A DNA stretch of 51,919 nucleotides, taken from the NCBI GenBank assembly GCA_902524235.1, contig CABZCF010000008.1, positions 1 through 51,919 on the forward strand, in the 5' to 3' direction. The position numbers were made by a program, and so were the translations under genes. Source of the stretch: an uncultured Pelagibacteraceae bacterium (lineage in GTDB: Bacteria > Pseudomonadota > Alphaproteobacteria > Pelagibacterales > Pelagibacteraceae). Positions 34,319 through 42,653 of the stretch are shown here, in pieces. The notes below the pieces were generated by a model. The model had not been told where the DNA came from. It did not search any database and was given only the letters and a program-made list of their open reading frames with translations. Position 1 is the stretch's first letter. Each line of letters starts with the position of its first letter.

Positions 34319-35286
34319 TAAAAAAAAATTATATTCCAACTATCGATATTTCCTTTATCTTAAAATACGGCCTGGAAAATAAAAAATCTAAAAAAATATT
34401 ACAAAAAATAGAGCATGCGTGTACTAAAGTAGGTTTTTTCCAAATAGTTGGTCATAATATTAGGCAGAGTGATATTAAGAAAATTACAAAAGTCGGGAAT
34501 TTATTTTTTAACTTAAAAAGCGAAAAAAAACTCATGTTAGCACCAAAAAAATGGAACCGAAGAAATAACAATTTGTATAGAGGTTATTTTCCAAATGATG
34601 TTAACGGCAAAGAAGGTTTAGATATTGGGGATCTTAAAGTTACTAAAACTTATTCAAAAAAGGTTAAAAATAAATATATAGAATTTATTGATTTGAATAA
34701 ATGTTTTAAAAAAAAATCAATTAAAATTTTATCTGATTATTTCGATAATATTTTTAATTTAAGCGAGCTATTATTTAAAGGAATAATAAAACTTTATGGT
34801 AAGAACCCATGCATTTCAAGTGAAGTATTTTCAAGGTATAAGACTTTGAGTACTTTGAGATTTAATTTTTACCCCAAGCAAAATAAACCAGTTGAAATTT
34901 CTAAACAGGATGGCGTTGCATTAGGTTGTGAGACACATGTTGATAGCGGTATATTTACTGTATTATATCAAGACAAAATTGGTGGATTACAAGTTCAAAA
35001 TAGAAAGAACAAAAAATGGTATAACGTTCCATTTAATAATAGAGCCCTTGTAGTAAACACAGGAAGAGCAATGGAATTTTTAAGTAAAGGTAAGTATAAG
35101 GCAACTAATCATAGAGTTATTTGGAATAAAAAAAAAAGAATGTCTATCCCATTTTTTTTTGAACCCTCATTTGACTTTAAGATGGAAAAATCATTTCTTA
35201 ATAAAAATTACAACCAAAAAGAGGAAATGGTTTATGAGAAGTTTTTAAATAAATCTTTAAAAAAATTTATAGAATATCAAAGATAA
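34315..35286 (+). CDS. Isopenicillin-N-synthase-like 2OG-Fe(II) oxygenase
   Basis: A 323-aa protein of the plant-type/IPNS-like oxygenase family. It has the N-terminal DIOX_N pattern (PTIDISFIL, ACTKVGFFQIVGHNI). The catalytic core has the HxD motif in ETHVDSGIFTVLYQD, a distal metal His in ATNHRVIW, and the 2OG-binding RMS in KKRMSIPFFFEPS. The substrate cannot be predicted; the family includes many small-molecule oxidases. Its ATG overlaps the EamA stop, indicating coupling to that transporter. It is the fourth recognisable 2OG-dependent oxygenase in the window. It ends 5 bp from the convergent CoA-binding gene. Confidence 0.87.
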   Translation: MIKKNYIPTIDISFILKYGLENKKSKKILQKIEHACTKVGFFQIVGHNIRQSDIKKITKVGNLFFNLKSEKKLMLAPKKWNRRNNNLYRGYFPNDVNGKEGLDIGDLKVTKTYSKKVKNKYIEFIDLNKCFKKKSIKILSDYFDNIFNLSELLFKGIIKLYGKNPCISSEVFSRYKTLSTLRFNFYPKQNKPVEISKQDGVALGCETHVDSGIFTVLYQDKIGGLQVQNRKNKKWYNVPFNNRALVVNTGRAMEFLSKGKYKATNHRVIWNKKKRMSIPFFFEPSFDFKMEKSFLNKNYNQKEEMVYEKFLNKSLKKFIEYQR

Positions 35287-35291
35287 ATATT

Positions 35292-35759
35292 TTAATTTTT
35301 TAATGCTGGAAAGACTGGATTAGATTTTTGGAATATTTTTTGATATTCCTGCTTAATACACCTATTTGAAATGTATTTTATATTTTGTTTATTTGCTATT
35401 TCCTCCGCGCTTTCGTGGTGAATTCCATATTGTAACCATAAGACTTTTGTCCCTATCTTTGCTGCTTTCTCTGCAATACCTGGTGCTTCTGCAGACGGTC
35501 TAAAGACATCAACAATATCAATCTTCTCCTTAACTTTTTCTAAACTTGAAACTACTTGTTCTCCATTTATTATTTCTCCCTCAGCATAAGGATTAATTGG
35601 TATTACTTTATATCCAAAATCTTGCATATATTTCATCACAACATTTGCTGGCTTTCTTTTTATTTTCTTTGGATCCTCCTTTTTTTTTTCTGAGCTAATA
35701 CCAATCATTGCGATTGTTTTAGCATTCTCTAAGATAACTTTTATTTCTTGATCATCCAT
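35292..35759 (-). CDS. CoA-binding domain protein (YccU-like)
   Basis: A 155-aa protein consisting of a single CoA_binding_2 Rossmann domain: AKTIAMIGISSEKKKEDP at the N-terminus, YGYK-like strand FGYKVIPINPYAEGEIINGE, VDVFRPSAEAPGIAEKA and a conserved C-terminal NRCIKQEYQKIF. Homologues such as YccU bind CoA but have no settled role. Its ATG overlaps the crotonase stop (TAATG), so the two are translationally coupled. Confidence 0.85.
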   Translation of the reverse strand: MDDQEIKVILENAKTIAMIGISSEKKKEDPKKIKRKPANVVMKYMQDFGYKVIPINPYAEGEIINGEQVVSSLEKVKEKIDIVDVFRPSAEAPGIAEKAAKIGTKVLWLQYGIHHESAEEIANKQNIKYISNRCIKQEYQKIFQKSNPVFPALKN

Positions 35760-36532
35760 TATCTATGTTTCCATTTTGGGGATCTTTTCTCTAAAAATGC
35801 AGAAATCCCCTCTTTAGCATCCATTGCCATCATATTTAGTGTCATCATTTCACTTGTGTATTTGTAAGCTTTATTTAATGGCATCTCTAATTGTTTGTAA
35901 AAAGCTCTTTTACCAATTTTTATTGTTAAATTTGATTTGGAAGATATTTTTTTTGCAATATTTAATACCTCCTTGTTTAATTTGTTTTTTGTGAAATGGT
36001 CGTTGATTAGTCCAATTTGTTTTGCAAGGTTCGCTTTAATTGGTTCACCTGTTAACAACATCTTCATCATTTGTTTTCGATTTATCTTTCTACTTACTGC
36101 CACCATAGGTGTACTACAAAAAAGACCTATATTTACTCCAGGAGTAGCAAAAATTGCATCATTAGTGCTGTAAGCTAGATCACAACTCGCAGCTAACTGA
36201 CAGCCTGCAGCAAAAGCTGCACCATGAACTTTTGCTATTACCGGTTTCCTGCCCTCTACAATTTGTAACATTACTTTAGAACATAAATTAAATAATTTTA
36301 AATATTTAGATTTAACTTTTAAGCTTTTGACTTCTTTTAAATTATGTCCTGCGCTAAAGCCTTTTCCATTTCCATCAATAATTATCACTCTTGTCTTGGT
36401 ATCGGTATTAAATTTTTTTAACAATTTTGACAATTCATTTAATGTTTTAAATGATAATGAATTATATGTATTAGGATCATTTAATGTTATAGATTTTATA
36501 CCTGAACCGAGGTCTTTTGAAATAACATTCAT
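35759..36532 (-). CDS. Enoyl-CoA hydratase/isomerase family protein
   Basis: A 257-aa crotonase. Oxyanion-hole segments are GNGKGFSAGHNLKEVKSLKV (residues 54-73) and AAFAAGCQLAASCDLAYST (about 104-122). The ATPGVNIGLFCSTP segment follows where a catalytic Glu often lies; here no Glu is obvious at the usual place, so it may be an isomerase or other crotonase-fold activity. The C-terminal KEGISAFLEKRSPKW is typical. It would act on a CoA thioester; the precise substrate is unknown. It is coupled to a CoA-binding protein downstream. Confidence 0.87.
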   Translation of the reverse strand: MNVISKDLGSGIKSITLNDPNTYNSLSFKTLNELSKLLKKFNTDTKTRVIIIDGNGKGFSAGHNLKEVKSLKVKSKYLKLFNLCSKVMLQIVEGRKPVIAKVHGAAFAAGCQLAASCDLAYSTNDAIFATPGVNIGLFCSTPMVAVSRKINRKQMMKMLLTGEPIKANLAKQIGLINDHFTKNKLNKEVLNIAKKISSKSNLTIKIGKRAFYKQLEMPLNKAYKYTSEMMTLNMMAMDAKEGISAFLEKRSPKWKHR

Positions 36533-36534
36533 AT

Positions 36535-36909
36535 TTACTCCAATTCTCCCTCTTCACGCATTTTAGCTCTTATTTTTGTAGCTGATATTTTTTGAATTTC
36601 CTCAGGAAGAACTACCTCCTCTATTTTATATCCAACTCCTCTACCATAAGAAATATTTGTAATGTTAGGTACAAGCATTATCTTAAACCTCCCCTCATAT
36701 TTAGGATTTAATCTATCCTCAATATTCTTCTTAACAGTATCAAAATCAAATGGATTATCATCAACTCCTTGAACATCTCTAATTTGAATACATACCTGTC
36801 CAGTTTTTTTTACTATCTCCTCAAATAAAGCATAATGACCATCATGAAAAGGTTGCCATCTTCCTAACATTTGAGCTGTTGGTTTTTTATTATCCCACTG
36901 GTAAATCAT
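36535..36909 (-). CDS. Small nucleotidyltransferase (cytidylyltransferase-like)
   Basis: A 124-aa protein of the HIGH-type nucleotidyltransferase superfamily. The motif GRWQPFHDGHYALFEEIVKK (residues 16-35) contains the signature HxGH as HDGH, and the C-terminal ISATKIRAKM matches the (I)SxTxIR motif. It is shorter than NMN or phosphopantetheine adenylyltransferases. It likely transfers a nucleotide to a small phosphate substrate, but which one is not visible. A kinase resembling APS kinase and a methyltransferase are encoded on the other side of the autotransporter on the same strand and may belong with it. Confidence 0.78.
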   Translation of the reverse strand: MIYQWDNKKPTAQMLGRWQPFHDGHYALFEEIVKKTGQVCIQIRDVQGVDDNPFDFDTVKKNIEDRLNPKYEGRFKIMLVPNITNISYGRGVGYKIEEVVLPEEIQKISATKIRAKMREEGELE

Positions 36910-36965
36910 TTAAACTCCTGACATTTATAGTTTATTCTTTAATATAGAAATTTAAAGTATTTAAT

Positions 36966-39434
36966 TTAAAATATACTAGAAATTTTTAAGTTAGCTTCAT
37001 ATTCGGGATGCTCACTAAGTAAATCATAATCTGTTTCAAATAAAATATCGAAACCATTTAATTTTTTATTATAATCAGCAGACGCAACATTGTCTTGAAT
37101 AGAAAGTGCATATTGAACTTCACTTAATGTTATATAGGCTGTTCCTAAGTAAAATGTATCACTGTGACTGTTCTCGCTTTGATTTCTTTCATATAAAGTG
37201 GTCAATGAAAATCCTGCTTGTGTAATTACATCTAAACCTAATTTTACTTTACCACTCTTTGGTTCTTGCTGATCAATTGATCTCGTATAAGTCGTATTGG
37301 GATCAGAAACATATTTTATAGAAACATCTGAAGAAGGACTAATATCTAATCCTAATTCAATACCAGTAGAAGGTATTAAATTTATATTATTTAATTTAAA
37401 TATATTATTTAAGTTAATACCGGTATATAAAGCACCATTTTTAATTGTTTGATCATCATAATCTAATGCATCGGTTCCAGTCTCTGAATATTCTTCTAAA
37501 CGTGTATGGCTAAAATCAAATCTGATATTTGGTGAAATGTTTAAATTATTTCTATTTAAAACAGTAGAGTAATTTATATATCCATATAATTGTACTCCAT
37601 CTCTGTCTCCATTCAAGGTATTACTGCCACTTTTTCTAACATTTTTTAAATCAAGTTTGCTAAAACCAAAAATACCGTCGATAAATTTATTTTCACCCAT
37701 CAGTAGGCTTGCATAGGTAGAAAGGCTGTAACCATCAGTATCTAATGAGGTTCCAGGAGTTCCAACATCAACATCGTCTTTAGTATATCTAATTGTATAT
37801 CCGTAAAGATATCTATCGCTTACTTTGTTATCTACCCCAATAGTAATACCTTTAGTATTTATATCTTTTGAATGTGAAGCATTCGTATCTCCAACCCTAC
37901 CTATGCTAACGCTTCCTTCGCTCCAAAAAGACCAGGTAGTATTAATTTCTTCTTCTTCGACTTCTTCATCGTCGGTAAGAGCTGCAGGAACTACTTTTGC
38001 AATTGAAGCAATTTTAGGATCGGAAAATTTAAATTTAATTCCCTGACTAAATAATTCTCTATCTTCGTTATAGTTTCTCATCCACTGTAATCGATTAAAT
38101 ATTGGTATCGATACATTTTTCACAATTCTTTTTGGCATCTTTGTTTGAGCCTCAACTAACGCAACAACTGTTTTATCTTCAAAAGGATCAGAGGCCTCAG
38201 ATGCGATTGTTTCTGTAGTAAAGTTAAGTGCAGTTGAACTTGATATTCCTGGATAATCTGCGCTGTCTACATCATCAAAAGCTGTTGATGCAATAGTTAT
38301 GTAGTAACCCGTATCGCCGTCTAAAGTTGTACTAGGATTAATTGTAATTTCTGTAGAACCTGATCCAGAAACTTTTGTACCTGTAACACTGATTGTTTCA
38401 ACTGTTGAGTCATCAGAAGATTTTTTAATTAAAATATTACCACTTTCTGCATCTACAACTTCAGAAAAAGTTAAAACAATATTATCATTTACTCCTACAC
38501 TTGATGCTCCGTCTGATGGTGAAGAAGAGGAAAGTGTTGGAGCTGTATTATTTATTTCAAAAGCAGTTGTTAATGAATATTCGTGAACACTATCGCTGGT
38601 TCCATAGCCTAACATAAACATTTTTGTACCATTATTACTAAATTCAATTGCAAATGGTTCATTATCTTCTGAAGATACATCGTAACTTCCTTTGTGTGTG
38701 AATCCTTCACTTAAATCAAAAGCAGTGTTTAATGTATATTCGCTTAAATCTTTACCATGACCACTGATAATATACATTTTCGTCCCATCACTATTAAAAT
38801 CAACATCCCGTGGAAGCCGATCATTAGCGAACACGCTATATTCTTCTGGAGTACCTCTAGATGATTCTGCAATACTATAAGGTGTACTTAATGGAACTTC
38901 TATAATTGTACTATCTGTAAATCCTGAAATAAATAGTTTGGTTCCATCATTATTGAAAGTTATTCCACAAGCCCTTTCATCCAAACTGTTAATATCCCAA
39001 ACAACTACTGTTGTATCATCATAAGTTGATAGATCGTATGCAGTGCCAAGAGTTATTTCATGAAGATCATCATCTTTCGCACCCATAAGAAATAATTTAG
39101 TACCATCATCATTAAAAGTTAATCCAAATGGTTCGCTATCCCATACAAGATCACCAGTTACAACTGAAAGTCTATCAACATGGCTTGCAGTTGAAACATC
39201 AAATGCTGTTGTTAAATCCCATTCATTAATTTCGTCATCGGTAGAAGCAGAACCTGTTGTAAACATTTTAGTTCCATCATTGTTAAATACCAAACCAGCA
39301 GGAGTAACATTTATTGTTAATGAAGCATTTCCAGTATGAACATTCATAGGATCATTTAAATCCGTTATACCTGCAATAACTTTGAAATTAATTATTATAA
39401 AAGCAAAAAAAAATGATAAAAACCTCATGCACAT
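36966..39434 (-). CDS. Autotransporter with beta-propeller repeats and Ig-like domain
   Basis: An 822-aa outer-membrane/surface protein. After a signal peptide (about 1-21) come at least five repeats of 53-57 residues built on the motif FNNDGTKMF (near residues 50, 107, 160, 213 and 266), each followed by E-(W/Y)-x-L-TTAFDxS, consistent with blades of a beta-propeller. A bacterial Ig-like domain follows (about 297-408, TLSSSSPSDGASSVGVNDNI). After a linker, a beta-barrel of about 320 residues with alternating aromatic strands ends in SSIF, the usual terminal Phe. This suggests type V secretion. The passenger may bind a ligand or surface; the target is unknown. Confidence 0.85.
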   Translation of the reverse strand: MCMRFLSFFFAFIIINFKVIAGITDLNDPMNVHTGNASLTINVTPAGLVFNNDGTKMFTTGSASTDDEINEWDLTTAFDVSTASHVDRLSVVTGDLVWDSEPFGLTFNDDGTKLFLMGAKDDDLHEITLGTAYDLSTYDDTTVVVWDINSLDERACGITFNNDGTKLFISGFTDSTIIEVPLSTPYSIAESSRGTPEEYSVFANDRLPRDVDFNSDGTKMYIISGHGKDLSEYTLNTAFDLSEGFTHKGSYDVSSEDNEPFAIEFSNNGTKMFMLGYGTSDSVHEYSLTTAFEINNTAPTLSSSSPSDGASSVGVNDNIVLTFSEVVDAESGNILIKKSSDDSTVETISVTGTKVSGSGSTEITINPSTTLDGDTGYYITIASTAFDDVDSADYPGISSSTALNFTTETIASEASDPFEDKTVVALVEAQTKMPKRIVKNVSIPIFNRLQWMRNYNEDRELFSQGIKFKFSDPKIASIAKVVPAALTDDEEVEEEEINTTWSFWSEGSVSIGRVGDTNASHSKDINTKGITIGVDNKVSDRYLYGYTIRYTKDDVDVGTPGTSLDTDGYSLSTYASLLMGENKFIDGIFGFSKLDLKNVRKSGSNTLNGDRDGVQLYGYINYSTVLNRNNLNISPNIRFDFSHTRLEEYSETGTDALDYDDQTIKNGALYTGINLNNIFKLNNINLIPSTGIELGLDISPSSDVSIKYVSDPNTTYTRSIDQQEPKSGKVKLGLDVITQAGFSLTTLYERNQSENSHSDTFYLGTAYITLSEVQYALSIQDNVASADYNKKLNGFDILFETDYDLLSEHPEYEANLKISSIF

Positions 39435-39466
39435 TAATTAAAGAATTATTCAAATAAAAAAGCAAT

Positions 39467-39877
39467 TTATTTTTTTAAATCGTCTAATATTTTTGGTGCC
39501 CAAATTTTAGCATTTTGTGAAGTTACATGAAAATTATATTTTTCGGGTTTAACAAACATTTGATTAGTATCATCAAATCTACCTGCTTTGATAGTGTCAA
39601 CCCAAACTATATAATCTGCAGGAAATAATTCTCTTGCAGCTGGAGTTGGAGCTATAAAATCGGCAATTACATTGTTACCTTCATTTTTAAGTTTAAGTGC
39701 AAATTCAGCCATTCTTTTTGCTTGTCTTTTTCTTCCCTCTGCAGAAAAATCCCAATCATTAGCAGCTTTTCTAACTTCATCCGCATTTAATCTTTTTGCA
39801 TTAATCAACGGAGCCAATTCGTCAGCCAAAGTAGTTTTACCAGCTCCAGGAAGTCCCATTATTAATATTATTTTCAT
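39467..39877 (-). CDS. Small P-loop kinase resembling adenylyl-sulfate kinase
   Basis: I use the ATG at 39877 (about 136 aa), which overlaps the upstream methyltransferase stop (ATGA). The protein begins MKIILIMGLPGAGKTTLADE with Walker A GLPGAGKT. It then has LNADEVRKAANDWDFSAEGR and a VIADFIAPTPAARELF segment, both reminiscent of the APS-kinase core. It is shorter than CysC (about 200 aa), and no sulfate-assimilation gene adjoins it. The phosphoryl acceptor could be a sugar or other small alcohol rather than APS. It lies directly upstream of the autotransporter. Confidence 0.75.
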   Translation of the reverse strand: MKIILIMGLPGAGKTTLADELAPLINAKRLNADEVRKAANDWDFSAEGRKRQAKRMAEFALKLKNEGNNVIADFIAPTPAARELFPADYIVWVDTIKAGRFDDTNQMFVKPEKYNFHVTSQNAKIWAPKILDDLKK

Positions 39878-40500
39878 AAAACTTTGTATAACCCTAACCA
39901 AGCATAAACATCTTTGCTTGCTAAATAATTTGATTTAAATAATTTAATTTCTTTTATTTTATTGTTATCAACCAAACTTTCAATCTTACTTTTAAATCCA
40001 TAATTTATATATATAGCCTCATTTATAGTAAAACAAATTAATCCATTTTTTTTAGTAATACGCACAAATTCATCTAAAGCGTGAGCTTTTACATGGGCAA
40101 ATGTAAATGTACCAACACACATTACAACATCGTAAAAATTGTCTTCTTTATCAATTTTTTTATTTAAATCAATTTGCTCTAGTTTGTTATATAAATTATC
40201 AGGAACCTGATTTAGTAATTCTTTAGAAATGTCTCCACCATCAAAATAATTGAATCCATATTTTTTCAATTCAATACCTACTAATCCACTTCCACATCCG
40301 GCGTCATAAATTTTAATATCTTTATTATTTTGGTATTTTGAGAGAGTTTCTGAAGTCTCTTTAGGGCCAGAGTATTCCCATTCGAACATATCTTTATTGT
40401 ATTTGTTATTTTTACTCCACTCGTCATAATACTTCATAACCTGCTCTGTAGTTTTTAATTCATGAAGTGGTGTTTTGTTTCCTATATCTTTTTGAGCCAT
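39874..40500 (-). CDS. Class I SAM-dependent methyltransferase
   Basis: A 208-aa methyltransferase. Motif I is IKIYDAGCGSGLVGIELKKY (near residues 59-78). An acidic motif II region, FDGGDISKELLNQ, follows, then motif IV-like FYDVVMCVGTFTFAHV and LDEFVRITKKNGLICFTI, as in methyltransferase_11/25 proteins. The N-terminal region (TTEQVMKYYDEWSKNNKYNK) resembles Williams-Beuren-type small-molecule methyltransferases. The substrate is unknown. Its stop overlaps the kinase ATG (ATGA). Confidence 0.85.
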   Translation of the reverse strand: MAQKDIGNKTPLHELKTTEQVMKYYDEWSKNNKYNKDMFEWEYSGPKETSETLSKYQNNKDIKIYDAGCGSGLVGIELKKYGFNYFDGGDISKELLNQVPDNLYNKLEQIDLNKKIDKEDNFYDVVMCVGTFTFAHVKAHALDEFVRITKKNGLICFTINEAIYINYGFKSKIESLVDNNKIKEIKLFKSNYLASKDVYAWLGLYKVL

Positions 40501-40618
40501 ATTTGAGATTTATGTTAATTTTTTTTTAATTCCAAGTATAAGGACAATATTAACACTACTTGAGGTTGAAACAGATTTGCATTTTTTTACATATTGTGTT
40601 CAGATTCATTTTTAATCT

Positions 40619-40627
40619 TAAGGAGAG
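40619..40627 (+). promoter_or_regulatory. Strong Shine-Dalgarno of the second binding protein
   Basis: TAAGGAGAG lies 7-8 bp before the ATG at 40634 and is an unusually complete ribosome-binding site for this AT-rich genome, where most starts here have weak or overlapping sites. This fits a highly translated periplasmic binding protein. The upstream 130-bp gap has no other feature I can support. Confidence 0.7.
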
Positions 40628-40633
40628 AAAATA

Positions 40634-41653
40634 ATGAAAATAATAAAAAAAATACTAATTTCAGGTCTATTTGTTCTTGGTTTTAATTCATACAATGTAT
40701 CTGCTAATGCAGAATGTGGAGACATAACTATTGCAAATATGAACTGGGCTTCAGCAAATTTTATGGCTGAGGTAGATAAGGTTATTTTAGAGGAAGGGTT
40801 TGGTTGTAACGTCGAACTAGTGCCTGGAGCAACAATGCCAACCTTTACTTCTATGCAAGAAAAAGGTGAGCCTGATGTTGCACCAGAATTTTGGGCTAAT
40901 GCAGCAATAGTTGAGTTAGAGGCTGCTGTTAAAGAGGGAAGATTGCACTCTATCAACAAGGCTCCAATTACAGGATTAGGTGAAGGTTGGTGGGTACTTC
41001 CACACACTTTAGCGAAACATCCTGAGCTTACATCAGCAGATGAGATTTTAAAAAGACCTGATCTGTTCCCACATCCAGAAGATCCGTCTAAAGGTGGTTT
41101 TCATATCTGTCCACCAGGATGGAACTGTGAGTTAAGTAATAGAAACCATTTTAGAGCATGGGAAATGGAAGCTAAAGGTTGGGCAATAGTTGAAACAGGT
41201 TCAGCTGCAGGTTTAGACGGTTCAATCGCAAAAGCTGCTGAAAGAGGTGAAAACTGGTTTGGTTATTATTGGTCACCAACTTCATTAGTTGGAAAATATA
41301 ACTTACAAGCTGTTGATATGGGCGAGTATGCAGGTAAAGATAATTGGGATAATTGTTTATCAAAACCTGAACAGGAATGTGCAAGTCCAAAAAAATCATC
41401 TTGGGTAAAATCAGAGGTATTTACTGTAGTATCTGATAACTATAAAAGTTCAGCAGGTAAAGCTGGTATGAACTATTTCAAAAAAAGAACGTACCCTGGA
41501 GACGTTATGAACGGTATGTTAGTATATATGGCTGAGCAACAAGCTGATGGAGCAGATGCAGCAGTTGAATTTTTGGTAAGATATCCAGAAGTATGGTCAA
41601 AATGGGTACCTAAATCTACAGCAGATAAAATTAGAAAAGGTATTGGTTTATAA
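40634..41653 (+). CDS. Second glycine betaine/proline-type ABC substrate-binding protein (OpuAC family)
   Basis: A 339-aa periplasmic protein with a Sec signal ending ...NVSANA (about residue 27). The mature OpuAC domain has ITIANMNWASANFMAEVDKV, GEPDVAPEFWANAAIVELEA, LGEGWWVLPHTLAK and ENWFGYYWSPTSLVGKY. Their Trp and Tyr residues are candidates for a cation-binding aromatic cage. It is distant from the binding protein at 22031, so a different methylated osmolyte is likely. A 13-bp stem-loop and the permease gene follow. The next genes encode MTHFR-like and DmdA/GcvT-like proteins, so the ligand is probably a methyl donor that is demethylated after uptake. Confidence 0.92.
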   Translation: MKIIKKILISGLFVLGFNSYNVSANAECGDITIANMNWASANFMAEVDKVILEEGFGCNVELVPGATMPTFTSMQEKGEPDVAPEFWANAAIVELEAAVKEGRLHSINKAPITGLGEGWWVLPHTLAKHPELTSADEILKRPDLFPHPEDPSKGGFHICPPGWNCELSNRNHFRAWEMEAKGWAIVETGSAAGLDGSIAKAAERGENWFGYYWSPTSLVGKYNLQAVDMGEYAGKDNWDNCLSKPEQECASPKKSSWVKSEVFTVVSDNYKSSAGKAGMNYFKKRTYPGDVMNGMLVYMAEQQADGADAAVEFLVRYPEVWSKWVPKSTADKIRKGIGL

Positions 41654-41664
41654 AAATAAATCTA

Positions 41665-41696
41665 ACAAACGAGCCTGTTAATCCAGGCTCGTTTGT
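41665..41696 (+). terminator. 13-bp stem-loop between binding protein and permease
   Basis: A perfect inverted repeat (ACAAACGAGCCTG, 6-nt loop, CAGGCTCGTTTGT) starts 11 bp after the binding-protein stop and ends 14 bp before the permease ATG. No T-run follows, so it is probably not a full terminator. In binding-protein operons such hairpins commonly protect the upstream mRNA or attenuate read-through, giving more binding protein than permease. That function is inference. Confidence 0.7.
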
Positions 41697-41710
41697 AGTA
41701 TTATCTAAAA

Positions 41711-42592
41711 ATGGATTTCAACAAAATTCCAGTAATGGATAGACAATCACTTCGTGATTTAAAAAAAGGAATTGATCAAAATTTTAAAGAATTTTCAAGA
41801 GAATACGGTGATGGGATCGAAAGCTTTTTTGATCCATTGTTGTCATTTTTAATTTGGTTAGAAAAATTATTAGTTGGTGCCCCGTGGCCAATAGTAATTT
41901 TTGCTTTTGGGTTCTTAGCATGGGTTGGTTCTAGAAGTTATAAACTAGCCTTAGGAACAGTTTTAAGCTTTTTAGTAATAGGTTACTTTGGAATGTGGAA
42001 AAATTGTATGGCAACAGTAGCTATAATTTCTGTAGCTACATTAGTTTGTGTTGCTGTTGGAATTCCAATTGGTATCTTAATGTCTAAATCTAATAGAGCT
42101 GAGAAAGCTATATTACCCATTTTGGACATGATGCAAACAATCCCTAGTTTTGTTTACCTAATTCCAATTATTATGCTTCTAGGGATAGGTAAAGTTCCAG
42201 GGTTATTAGCTGTTTGTGTTTATGCATTACCACCCATTGTTAGATTAACAAATTTGGGAATAAGAGAGGTAGACAAAGAAACATTAGAGGCAAGCGAGGC
42301 TTTTGGTGCTACTACCATGCAGAAGTTAAGAACAGTCCAAATACCTTTATCTTTACCGACTATTTTTGCAGGGGTTAATCAAACTATTATGATGGCATTA
42401 GCAATGGTTGTAATTGCTTCTATGATCGGGGTTAAAGGATTAGGAATTCCAATATTACAAGCTATTTCCAATCAGTATTTAGCCTCAGGATTGATGAATG
42501 GTCTGGCAATTGTAGCTTTGGCAATTATATTTGATAGGGTAACCCAACAGTACGGTCAGAGGATACAAAAGCATAGAGGACAAAAAAAATAG
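41711..42592 (+). CDS. ProW-type ABC permease
   Basis: A 293-aa inner-membrane permease of the glycine betaine/proline family. A soluble N-terminal stretch (about 1-45) is followed by five or six helices. The EAA loop is ASEAFGATTMQKLRTVQIPL, then SLPTIFAGVNQTIMMALAM; the preceding LDMMQTIPSFVYLIPI and ALPPIVRLTNLGIREV are family hallmarks. It is a single module, unlike the fused permease at 19816. It partners the binding protein immediately upstream. No ATPase follows; the ProV-type gene at 24926 is the nearest unpaired candidate. Confidence 0.94.
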   Translation: MDFNKIPVMDRQSLRDLKKGIDQNFKEFSREYGDGIESFFDPLLSFLIWLEKLLVGAPWPIVIFAFGFLAWVGSRSYKLALGTVLSFLVIGYFGMWKNCMATVAIISVATLVCVAVGIPIGILMSKSNRAEKAILPILDMMQTIPSFVYLIPIIMLLGIGKVPGLLAVCVYALPPIVRLTNLGIREVDKETLEASEAFGATTMQKLRTVQIPLSLPTIFAGVNQTIMMALAMVVIASMIGVKGLGIPILQAISNQYLASGLMNGLAIVALAIIFDRVTQQYGQRIQKHRGQKK

Positions 42593-42653
42593 TCTCACCC
42601 ATTCACAAACGATTTTTATAGACAGGCTTTATAAAATAAATAAGAATTGACTA

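Noticed and set aside
36966..39434. Adjacent toxin-immunity or contact-dependent inhibition system
   Set aside because: The barrel is at the C-terminus and the passenger is a repeat propeller with no toxin tip; no small immunity-like gene follows.
39878..39901. GTG-type upstream start for the small kinase
   Set aside because: It adds eight residues before the P-loop strand and overlaps the methyltransferase; the ATG at 39877 overlaps its stop as ATGA and places the P-loop normally.
42593..42653. Riboswitch or terminator between the permease and the MTHFR-like gene
   Set aside because: The 61-bp gap shows no convincing stem, pseudoknot partner or T-run.
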